In this document: positions 25,885 to 33,813 of the stretch, piece after piece | Layout: each line of letters begins with the position of its first letter | Numbering within the stretch: the stretch's first letter is position 1 | Assembly: GCA_023415825.1 (NCBI GenBank) | Contig: JAEZJF010000025.1 | Span: forward strand, 88,203-152,202 | Direction: 5' to 3' | Length of the DNA: 64,000 nt | DNA from: Bacillota bacterium | GTDB taxonomy: Bacteria; Bacillota; Clostridia; DSM-8532 | Notes under the pieces: generated by a model | What the model was told of the DNA's origin: nothing | The model's database searches: none | The model's input: the letters and a program-made list of their open reading frames with translations, nothing else | Position numbers and translations under genes: made by a program

Positions 25885-26688
25885 TCACCCTCTTTGAAAC
25901 CCGCCCTCACTGGCTATAACCTGACCCGTTATCCAGTTTGCATAATCACTCTGTAAAAAATGCACCAGCCGGGCCGCATCCTTCGGCATTCCCCAACGAC
26001 CTGAAGGGAACAAGTTTGCTACTGTTTTGTAAGCAATATCATTAGTATCAAGATACCCTGTATCGGTAGGTCCTGGATTGATACAATTTACTCGGATGTT
26101 TTGAGGAGCAAGTGCAGCGGCTGTTTGTTTGCATAGTCCGATAATGGCATCTTTTGAAACCGCATAGGCTATTTCATTTGGCATGGGACCCAAATACTGT
26201 CCGCTTGTAAACAAGGTAACAGCACCGCTTTTGTCCTTCGGCAGTTGCTTGACAAAAGCCTGTATTAATAGCATAGAGACTCTGACATTAGTAATGAGGT
26301 GGGCATCAATATGCTCTGCCGTCCATTCTCCTATTGGAGAACATGTAGAATAAGCGTGGTTTAATACCATTCCGTCAATGAACCCAAATATGGAGGAGGC
26401 CTCAGAAATCATTTTTCCCGGAGCATCATTTTCTGAAAGGTCTGATGATGGCAATGAATAAATACGATAACCGCTTTCGGATAATTCCTTTACCAGATCA
26501 TTCGTAAAACTTACGGAAGCATCAGGATATTGTAAAGCTCTATCGTAGCTTAAGCACCCATGGGTCACGACATTGGCGCCGGCTTCTGCCAATGTCTTTG
26601 CAATTGCGGCTCCTATACCCATGGAACGGCTAACACCAGTCACTAAAATATTTTTATTCCTTAAAGATAATCCTGAATCAACATTCAT
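25885..26688 (-). CDS. SDR family oxidoreductase
   Basis: The 267-residue protein has the Rossmann motif VTGVSRSMGIGAAIA near residue 16, and NHAYST and the catalytic YAVSK near 172. NPGPTDTGYL and GQVIASEGGF are typical of 3-oxoacyl reductase-like SDRs. The first Gly of the classical motif is followed by Val-Ser-Arg, a common variant. Substrate is unknown. It lies 27 bases downstream of the alpha/beta hydrolase gene. Confidence 0.92.
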   Translation of the reverse strand: MNVDSGLSLRNKNILVTGVSRSMGIGAAIAKTLAEAGANVVTHGCLSYDRALQYPDASVSFTNDLVKELSESGYRIYSLPSSDLSENDAPGKMISEASSIFGFIDGMVLNHAYSTCSPIGEWTAEHIDAHLITNVRVSMLLIQAFVKQLPKDKSGAVTLFTSGQYLGPMPNEIAYAVSKDAIIGLCKQTAAALAPQNIRVNCINPGPTDTGYLDTNDIAYKTVANLFPSGRWGMPKDAARLVHFLQSDYANWITGQVIASEGGFQRG

Positions 26689-26714
26689 AAATATCTCCTT
26701 ACTAAAGCCAAAAG

Positions 26715-27611
26715 CTATTCCAGGGCCGTCTCTAGTATTTCAGTTTCTGTCAGATGTATGTAGTGGCTGCTTTTTTGTGCCTGTATAAATCTTGATCTTG
26801 GTGAGAATGCCAGGCACTCTTTCATTAAGTTCTGCCATATTGCTTCAACTTTTTCTGCAACCTCCAACGTGGTTTGCCCAAAATACATTATTTCATCAAT
26901 AGCTGTTTTTGAATGATGGGTTAATAAAGTTAAAGGTACTTCTGGAAAACCTTCCGGTGTTTTGAGTGCTTTTATCTCTTCCTCAGCATGTGATAATGTA
27001 TATTCTGCTATAGCTGTCTGATACTGCTTGTTTTTCGTCAAGGAAGACAGGATATAGTTGGAGGCTTCTTGAGAAAAGTTTTTATAATAATAAAACGGTG
27101 GAGATTTTTTTAATAAGGGCTTAAATAAAAAGCCCAATCCTACTCTTGTTATTACCGAAGCAATTTTGAGTGTTTGCAGTTTATCTACACCACTTTTTTT
27201 ATATTCATCCGGGGTTAGCTGGTGTTTAAAATCAGAGTCGTTGGCTGACAATGGATCAATTAACAGTATAGCCTTGATTCGTTGCGGATATAGCCGGGCA
27301 AATTGCTGAGCATAGAGTCCGCCCTGAGAATGTCCAATCAAAATTAATTTTTCCATAGTCTCGAGTTTTGACAGCAGTTTATGTAATTCTTCAGCAATAT
27401 TTCTGGGAGTCCTTTTAAGGCTTGATACGTCACTTGCACCGTAGCCGGCACGGTCATATACAAGGACGGCAGTTTGGGTTGATAGTTTTTCAGCTATATG
27501 CCACCATTCTGCACTGCATGAATTTAGAGCTGTTTCAATGACAAGCCCGATTCTACCTTCTCCAAAAATCCGATATGCAATTCTTGCAGTATCAATATCA
27601 ACAAACGCCAT
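26715..27611 (-). CDS. Alpha/beta hydrolase
   Basis: The ATG at 27611 begins MAFVDIDTARIAYR and is preferred to the longer frame. The protein of about 298 residues has the nucleophile elbow GHSQGG and the oxyanion strand VYDRAGYGASD. A late histidine (SSHYIHLTE) fits the catalytic site. Substrate cannot be told. It is probably in an operon with the SDR gene that follows. Confidence 0.88.
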   Translation of the reverse strand: MAFVDIDTARIAYRIFGEGRIGLVIETALNSCSAEWWHIAEKLSTQTAVLVYDRAGYGASDVSSLKRTPRNIAEELHKLLSKLETMEKLILIGHSQGGLYAQQFARLYPQRIKAILLIDPLSANDSDFKHQLTPDEYKKSGVDKLQTLKIASVITRVGLGFLFKPLLKKSPPFYYYKNFSQEASNYILSSLTKNKQYQTAIAEYTLSHAEEEIKALKTPEGFPEVPLTLLTHHSKTAIDEIMYFGQTTLEVAEKVEAIWQNLMKECLAFSPRSRFIQAQKSSHYIHLTETEILETALE

Positions 27612-27683
27612 ACTCCTTGTACCTCGTATACGCTTATAAGATAAAAGTATCATGTTGTTTAATGAAATTCTATAAATTTTTTA

Positions 27684-29054
27684 TTATTCTTTAGTCATGC
27701 TTTTAACCGCAGCCTGAAGCACTTTTGCCGCTACAGGAGCTGCCACCTTGCTGCCGGACCCTCCATTTTCAATGACGACCACAAAGGCAAGAGGACAGTC
27801 CTCCCTATCCAAATACCCGGCAAACCAGGAATGAGGTTTTTTGCCTTCACCTACTTCGGCGGTACCGGATTTGGCGCACAGCTCAAGTCCTGCATAATTA
27901 TTTTCTCCGTATGAACTTTTGACATTGTTTCGCATCATTGCACCAAGCTTCTTGGCTGTGTCTTCTGAGAGTATACGCTTGTTTCCCCCCAGGGATGAAA
28001 ACATACCCTTTTCGCTGATTATTCTCGGAGTTGTGCGAACGCCACCATTTGCAATGGCACCCATATACGTCATAAAGTTTAGCGGGTTTGCCAAGTCATT
28101 ATCCTGCCCGATTCCGGCCCACGCCAATTTTCCGCCTTCCGCGCCTGTGACATTTACCTTACCGACCGCTGTCTTGATGCCGTTAACCTCCAAGCTAGAA
28201 TTAAATCCGGCTATATCTGCATATTCCTGCAAAGTGTTGGCTCCAAGTTCAACGGTAATATGTGCAAAGGCTACGTTACATGATTCGGCCAGTGCTTTTT
28301 CAAACGTAACGTCTCCATGAGCAGTCGGACAGGTCACCAGCTCACCGCCAATAATCACCTTCCCATCACAATGGTACACTGCTTTATCGATGTTTTTAAG
28401 CTTGTCAATAGCCGCTGCAGATGTCACCAGTTTAAATACCGATCCCGGTGTATAAGTAGCCGAAAGGAAACGATTGAGATAGACCCCTTCGTATTTCTCC
28501 GGATTTTTTTCTACATTAGGAGGAGCTTCCGGGTCAAAGGTTGGCAGGCTCACCATGCAAAGGATCTCACCTGTCTTGTAGTTATATACACCCACCGTCC
28601 CCTTCCGACCATTCATGGCTTTATATGCCGCAATGCTTAGATTGGCATCCAGTGTAAGTTTCAAGTCACCGGATGAAGTGCCGGACTTTTTACTGAAGCG
28701 GTATGTCCCATTTAGAAAATCCCAGCCGCTTAAAAAATCACCGAAAGCCACCTGCGCGCCGGTCACCACATTGCCGTTGGCATCTCCGGTCGCATGCATA
28801 AGAGCCATACGTACCGTTTTATCCGTATGGAATTTCTTATTCCCACTGACTGTCTGAAGAAGAACCTCTCCAAAGCGGTCATAGACTTTCCCTGGCAACA
28901 AAAGCTGCCCGTTTTTATACAAATGACTGTTGGTGGGATGCATCACCCAAGTGGAGGCATCCTTCACATATTTCACAGTAAAGGCAAATAGGCCGAATAC
29001 CAGCAGTAATGAAATGACCAGTACCACTGCTGCGCGTCTTGAGAGCAATTTCAT
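27684..29054 (-). CDS. Class B penicillin-binding transpeptidase
   Basis: From the preferred ATG at 29054 the protein has 456 residues. It has one N-terminal helix and lacks a large dimerisation domain. Transpeptidase motifs are SxxK in PGSVFKL, SCN in AESCNVAF and KSG in CAKSGTAEVG. It should cross-link peptidoglycan outside the membrane. Its start lies 2 bases after the stop of the FtsW-like gene, an FtsW/PBP-type synthase pair. The short length resembles PBPs of spore-related or secondary SEDS pairs. Confidence 0.93.
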   Translation of the reverse strand: MKLLSRRAAVVLVISLLLVFGLFAFTVKYVKDASTWVMHPTNSHLYKNGQLLLPGKVYDRFGEVLLQTVSGNKKFHTDKTVRMALMHATGDANGNVVTGAQVAFGDFLSGWDFLNGTYRFSKKSGTSSGDLKLTLDANLSIAAYKAMNGRKGTVGVYNYKTGEILCMVSLPTFDPEAPPNVEKNPEKYEGVYLNRFLSATYTPGSVFKLVTSAAAIDKLKNIDKAVYHCDGKVIIGGELVTCPTAHGDVTFEKALAESCNVAFAHITVELGANTLQEYADIAGFNSSLEVNGIKTAVGKVNVTGAEGGKLAWAGIGQDNDLANPLNFMTYMGAIANGGVRTTPRIISEKGMFSSLGGNKRILSEDTAKKLGAMMRNNVKSSYGENNYAGLELCAKSGTAEVGEGKKPHSWFAGYLDREDCPLAFVVVIENGGSGSKVAAPVAAKVLQAAVKSMTKE

Positions 29055-29055
29055 A

Positions 29056-30852
29056 TCATTCACCTTTCTCTGCTGCTACTTTTTCTTTGTTAGGCCTGGT
29101 ATTGGGCCTTAAACGTTCATCCGCAGATTTGATAAATGCCATTAGTCCCCATGAGGCGATCATGGAAGAGCCGCCGTTGGATACAAACGGCAGGGTGACA
29201 CCCGTAAGCGGTAGGATGTCAACAGATCCGAAAACATTGAGCGCTGTCTGTATCAAAAAGATGGAAGCCGCTCCACAGGCCGCAATAGCATAAAATGATG
29301 ATCTGCAGTACCTTGATAAAAACACGGCAAAGACCGCAAAAAACACAATAATCAGAACTGCCGTAAGCGCTACTATCAGCCCCCACTCTTCACTAAGCAT
29401 CCCGAAGACCAGGTCGGTATCAGCCGCTGCAATATTGACCAAATACCCGTTTCCACCTCCGACACCCAGCAGCCCGCCGCTTGCCGCAGCAATCATGGTA
29501 CGCGTCTGCTGGTAGCCAGTAGTATATACATACTCCCATACATGTCCCCAAGCTGCAAATCGAGACGCTACGTAAGGCATAAAAGCCACAACTGCTATAG
29601 CCCCGAGAACGGCTCCAGCAGATATAAGCGCAATTGTCCGCACATCTCCGGAGCGCATAAACGCAATAACCAGAAAGGCGCCAAAGAAAATAACAGCCGT
29701 TCCAAAATCCCTCATGAGAGCAAGTACACCGATGCACGCTCCGGAAAATCCAATGAACATAGTCAAATTGCGTGATGTGAGAAGCTTATCCAGTGTTGCT
29801 GCTCCCGCGATCACAAAGGCAACCTTGACAAATTCTAAAGGCTGAATGGTAATAAAGCCAAGGTTAATCCAGTTTTTTGCACCAAAGCGGGTTTCTCCTA
29901 TTGCCAGGTTCAACGCAAGAAGCACCAGAGCACTTGCTGCAAGGAAATATTTTAGCTTGCGCGCACGACCCAGATCCTTAAGAAGTATTTTAAGTACGGT
30001 AAATACGGCAATGCCCAGCAGGATTGAAACAAGCTGTTTATACAGGGCACTGGGTGCGGATGATGCTACCACAAGCAGGTCCAGTCCGCAAAGGAAATAG
30101 ACCAGCAGTTCAAGCTCAAAATATTTTTTGCTGAATCGTCGCATGATCAAATAGTAAATACACTCTACGGCAATAAAGATCAGAAAAGCCAGAGGTACGG
30201 CCGGAATTACATCGGCACCCATGGAAAAGCAGATCTGAATACCTCCAAGAATTTGAAAAAGCAGAATCAGCAAAAGTGTCAGGGCTGATTTTATACGCTT
30301 TGCTGAACGAAAAAGCGGTGGTTTGCCATCTTTCTTTGGTAGATCCTCAGCTTCAGCATCGGCTGGGGCCAACGTCAACTTAACTCCCGCAAGGGAAAGG
30401 GTATCTCCCTCCTTCACCTTCTGGGACTCCTCTATTTTTTCTCCATTGACCTCTACTCCTCCTTTTGATCCCAGGTCAGCAATAGACCAAAAACCGTCGC
30501 TAAACGTAAGTACAGCATGGCAGCGGGATACAAAAGACAGATTGATTACAACATCGGATAGTTTGCTTCGCCCGATTGAATTTTCCCAATGGTTAAGGGG
30601 AAACCGGGTACCGTCGGTCATACAAAGATAACCCCAAACAGTGTTGCGTTTCCCATCCTTCAGAAGCGGGAGAATACATCTGAAAAATACCATAACTGCC
30701 AGAATAGGAAGTATCCATCTTGTGACCAAAGTAAAGATTTCTGAAGTCTCTGTAAATTGAGACAAGTAGCTAAAAATAGTCATTAATCCATCGCCTATTT
30801 CTGTAAAGAACCAGTTTATAGACTGTTTCACATCCTCCAAAATTTTGTTCAT
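29056..30852 (-). CDS. FtsW/RodA/SpoVE-family glycosyltransferase with N-terminal FHA domain
   Basis: The 598-residue protein has a membrane helix near residues 45-65. A cytoplasmic FHA domain follows, with GRSKLSDVVI and SFVSRCHAVL, which read phosphothreonine in other FHA proteins. A SEDS polymerase domain with about ten helices comes next (NWINLGFITIQPLEFVKVA, MRDFGTAVIFF, NGGSSMIASWG). It should polymerise peptidoglycan with the class B PBP encoded directly after it. The FHA part suggests control by Ser/Thr phosphorylation; no Hanks kinase gene is in the window. Confidence 0.93.
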   Translation of the reverse strand: MNKILEDVKQSINWFFTEIGDGLMTIFSYLSQFTETSEIFTLVTRWILPILAVMVFFRCILPLLKDGKRNTVWGYLCMTDGTRFPLNHWENSIGRSKLSDVVINLSFVSRCHAVLTFSDGFWSIADLGSKGGVEVNGEKIEESQKVKEGDTLSLAGVKLTLAPADAEAEDLPKKDGKPPLFRSAKRIKSALTLLLILLFQILGGIQICFSMGADVIPAVPLAFLIFIAVECIYYLIMRRFSKKYFELELLVYFLCGLDLLVVASSAPSALYKQLVSILLGIAVFTVLKILLKDLGRARKLKYFLAASALVLLALNLAIGETRFGAKNWINLGFITIQPLEFVKVAFVIAGAATLDKLLTSRNLTMFIGFSGACIGVLALMRDFGTAVIFFGAFLVIAFMRSGDVRTIALISAGAVLGAIAVVAFMPYVASRFAAWGHVWEYVYTTGYQQTRTMIAAASGGLLGVGGGNGYLVNIAAADTDLVFGMLSEEWGLIVALTAVLIIVFFAVFAVFLSRYCRSSFYAIAACGAASIFLIQTALNVFGSVDILPLTGVTLPFVSNGGSSMIASWGLMAFIKSADERLRPNTRPNKEKVAAEKGE

Positions 30853-30887
30853 TTAGCTTTCCTTTAATTACATCGCCTTAAGTGTAT

Positions 30888-31568
30888 CTAATCATTTGTA
30901 AGATCACCGTTTCCGTTAACAGGTATTGCTTCGCCCAGATAGGTAGGAAGCGGTTGAATAATTGCATTAAAAAAGTCTTTAGTTCTTGCCATGATTTCAC
31001 GAAGTTCCCGATATTCCTGACCTGCATATTGCTTTGAGTCTGCAGCCACACCATAGGCATCAAGTCCGAGTGACTTTGCGATATATAACGCACGATATAA
31101 ATGATACTCTTGAGTAACGATTATTATTTTTTCAGCCTTAAAAATATCCCTGGCACGGTACATGCTTTCATAGGTAGAAAAGCCGGCATGATCCATAAAA
31201 ATGTGTTCAGAGGGAATATCCTTATCCATGGCAAATTGTTTCATAGTGTTGACTTCATCATAATCTTTGCGCCCGTGATCACCGCTCATAAGCAATCTGT
31301 CCGAGGCCCCGGCTTTGTATAAATCAATGCCCTGCAATAATCTATCCGTAAGCATAAGGCTGGGTCTTCCTTCAATAACCCCTGCGCCGAGTATAAGAAT
31401 ACAATCTGCATTCATCTTTGAAGCATCATCAGGAGAAATGATTCTATCATTAGCCGAGATTTTGACATATGCATTGATTGATAGTAGAGCTATTACCATT
31501 AATAGAAGCATTAATGCAAAAAGTAAAAAAAGTTTTTTATAATATATCTTAATCTTTTGTAAAACCAT
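30888..31568 (-). CDS. YdcF/SanA-like (DUF218) membrane-anchored protein
   Basis: The 226-residue protein has an N-terminal membrane helix (residues 13-32) and a DUF218 domain. Family features include ADCILILGAGVIEGRPS, LLMSGDHGRKDYDE and IIVTQEYHLYRA. SanA in Enterobacteria influences envelope barrier function; the biochemical activity of the family is not settled. It stands 36 bases upstream of the FHA-FtsW gene, so a role in the cell envelope fits. Confidence 0.87.
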   Translation of the reverse strand: MVLQKIKIYYKKLFLLFALMLLLMVIALLSINAYVKISANDRIISPDDASKMNADCILILGAGVIEGRPSLMLTDRLLQGIDLYKAGASDRLLMSGDHGRKDYDEVNTMKQFAMDKDIPSEHIFMDHAGFSTYESMYRARDIFKAEKIIIVTQEYHLYRALYIAKSLGLDAYGVAADSKQYAGQEYRELREIMARTKDFFNAIIQPLPTYLGEAIPVNGNGDLTND

Positions 31569-31687
31569 ATTAACCCCCCCTATAGCAATAAATCAATTGA
31601 TTTAAATCCTTACTCTATTGTTTTAACATCCATGATTCAATTATACCATTAGTATGCAAGGGGTTATATGGAAAACAGTTGTCTAAC

Positions 31688-33043
31688 TCATCGATCGCAT
31701 AACATTATTGGGTCGACGGTTATTAAAAAACCGCCGTCACTATCAATAAAAGCCATTCCGGATCCATCCGGAGATATACACGGATAAAGATAGCTGTTAT
31801 CCTCAGTCAGGATTGAAGTATGGCCATCAGAAGAAACCGACAAGAGATTGCTCTTTCGTCCATCCTCCATGGTGCTCTTAAAGAATAGTAGCCTATCATC
31901 CGGTAGAAGACTTAAAGGCATAATGTTCTGATCTGGACTTTCCTGGTATTCGGTATAATTCTTAAGCTGAGTATCATAGACTCTCCAGGTATTATCCATT
32001 TGTCTCCAGATAATTCTGGGATTGCGCCCTGACAAGAATAGATTGTCTCCCATACTGCCCAACTCCTGAACTGCGCTTGTGTTAATATCCAGCAAGCTGA
32101 CATAATGCCCGTCATCCCAACCTGAATCTATCCAGGCCACATTATCCTGCAATACCCAATGAAGATTTTGGTATACGCGTTCATCTCCCAGTACTTTCAG
32201 CCCGTCAGGTTCCTGTGTATCTAAAACGCAGAGGGAATAGAGTTGGGCTCCATCAAGTACAAAAGGATTCTTGCCGGTGTCCTTAAAAAACAGGATATGG
32301 CGGTTATCCGAAAACCATAAGGGGGTGTGGCCTCTCATCTCATCAGGAAGTGATTGAATAGTTCCATCGGATCGTTGATAGATGTGCAGGCTTTCATCCG
32401 AACCAACATATAGTATTTTGGTACCATCGGTACTGAATTCGGCCTGGCGCCCATTTATTGAAAGATCTTCAAGCTTTTCCTCACGAATGTTATAGATATA
32501 GATGGTTGGTTCTTTGTCCAAAAAATCCTCACTAAATGACAGCAAAACCTCCTGACCATCAGCCGACCAAATGGGCTCATCCAGATAAAAACTTTCATCC
32601 AGCTTTCCCTGCAGAATTTTTATATTCTTTTGATCCTTGAAATTGTAATAATAAACGGCAGGGGTATATTTTCCTTCCTCATTTTTCTGATAGCCTTCAA
32701 AGAAAGCTTCTCTATTATTGGAAGACCAGTAGAATGAAGTTCCAAAGCTGTCAAACCCCAAATCTGCCGCATAAACCACCTTTCCCACTTCAAACAGGGA
32801 TTTGGCTTTTGGGCTTGAGTCATCCTTTATAGGTGTTTCCGTTGGATAAGATTGAGATGACGGATTGGAAGTAGGGTCAGCTCCCTCCTCTGGTCTTTGA
32901 GAAGGATTATTATGATAAGAATCGCTCAGAATAGTCTGCGAAATAGGGGTATTCACTTCAGCCGGTAAATCACTCTGACAACCTGTCAGAATAATCAATA
33001 AAAGGGACATACACATCAGCCCGCAGAAAACCTGCTTTTTCAT
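31688..33043 (-). CDS. Lipoprotein with predicted TolB/WD40-like beta-propeller
   Basis: The 451-residue protein has a lipoprotein signal with lipobox LTGC at about residues 19-22. A Ser/Pro/Thr-rich linker follows, then repeated blades of the form 'WSADGQEVLLSF', 'FSTDGTKILYV' and 'ISPDGSGMAFIDSDG'. Such propellers usually bind proteins or ligands on the cell surface. No enzymatic motif was seen. The gene has its own ribosome binding site and no clear operon partner. Confidence 0.82.
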   Translation of the reverse strand: MKKQVFCGLMCMSLLLIILTGCQSDLPAEVNTPISQTILSDSYHNNPSQRPEEGADPTSNPSSQSYPTETPIKDDSSPKAKSLFEVGKVVYAADLGFDSFGTSFYWSSNNREAFFEGYQKNEEGKYTPAVYYYNFKDQKNIKILQGKLDESFYLDEPIWSADGQEVLLSFSEDFLDKEPTIYIYNIREEKLEDLSINGRQAEFSTDGTKILYVGSDESLHIYQRSDGTIQSLPDEMRGHTPLWFSDNRHILFFKDTGKNPFVLDGAQLYSLCVLDTQEPDGLKVLGDERVYQNLHWVLQDNVAWIDSGWDDGHYVSLLDINTSAVQELGSMGDNLFLSGRNPRIIWRQMDNTWRVYDTQLKNYTEYQESPDQNIMPLSLLPDDRLLFFKSTMEDGRKSNLLSVSSDGHTSILTEDNSYLYPCISPDGSGMAFIDSDGGFLITVDPIMLCDR

Positions 33044-33104
33044 ATTTCACCCCATGAACAAAAATATAATCGTCTGTCGGCTTGATGCTGTCCTTACTTC
33101 ATGC

Positions 33105-33617
33105 CTACCCAACCCAACTGACAACTTCCTCAAGGCTCTTCCTTTTCTTTTCTAACTGCCTATTATCATCGGCCGGATAACCCAAAGCAAGCAGTACAAT
33201 AACCTCCAGGTTCTCAGGCAAATCTAGCACCTGGTGGCATTTCTCTGAATCAAAAGCGCATACCCAGCAGGTCCCAAGGCCACTATCGGCAGCAGCAAGG
33301 GTCATGTGATCTACAGCAATTGCTGCATCGATATCGCAGTGATCTTTACCGTCTTTTCTCTTCCACGACCTGGAATGATCCCCACAGACGGCAATAACAA
33401 CAGGTGCTTTCCTGAACCAATCTCTCGGATAGGCTTCCGCAACCTTATTTTTGACACTATCATCTGTAATTACAATAAAATGCGTGGGCTGAATATTGAC
33501 AGCCGAGGGTGCAATCCTTGCGGCCTCAATGACTTGAAGTATCTTTTCTTTCTCTACAACCTTATTTTGATAGTCTCTGCATGAATACCTCTTTCTAGCA
33601 AGATCAATGAATGACAT
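33105..33617 (-). CDS. Nitroreductase family protein
   Basis: The 170-residue protein begins SFIDLARKRYSCRDYQ and has APSAVNIQPTHFIVI, AAADSGLGTCWVCAF and VVLLALGYPADD, all typical of compact FMN-dependent nitroreductases. It is only about 30% similar by eye to the other nitroreductases in this window, so it is not a recent duplicate. Confidence 0.88.
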   Translation of the reverse strand: MSFIDLARKRYSCRDYQNKVVEKEKILQVIEAARIAPSAVNIQPTHFIVITDDSVKNKVAEAYPRDWFRKAPVVIAVCGDHSRSWKRKDGKDHCDIDAAIAVDHMTLAAADSGLGTCWVCAFDSEKCHQVLDLPENLEVIVLLALGYPADDNRQLEKKRKSLEEVVSWVG

Positions 33618-33733
33618 ATTACTATCTCCTTTATAAACTGTGCTTCTTTAACTATTATTTACCCATAAAAGATATACTTATTGCATGATAACATTATGAC
33701 TTGAGTACAGCCGGTTTCTTTAACAGAAATATT

Positions 33734-33772
33734 AAAGAGGTGATTTCTGCTAAACGCAGAAATCACCTCTTT
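33734..33772. terminator. Strong terminator after the GH8 gene
   Basis: AAAGAGGTGATTTCTGC (33734-33750) pairs perfectly over 17 bp with its complement (33756-33772) around a 5-base loop. It lies 42 bases after the GH8 stop codon. The stem ends in AAA/TTT, so it can act in both directions. Confidence 0.85.
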
Positions 33773-33813
33773 ATACCGATTAGTCAGGTAGGTATAAACA
33801 CTATTGATGAGAC

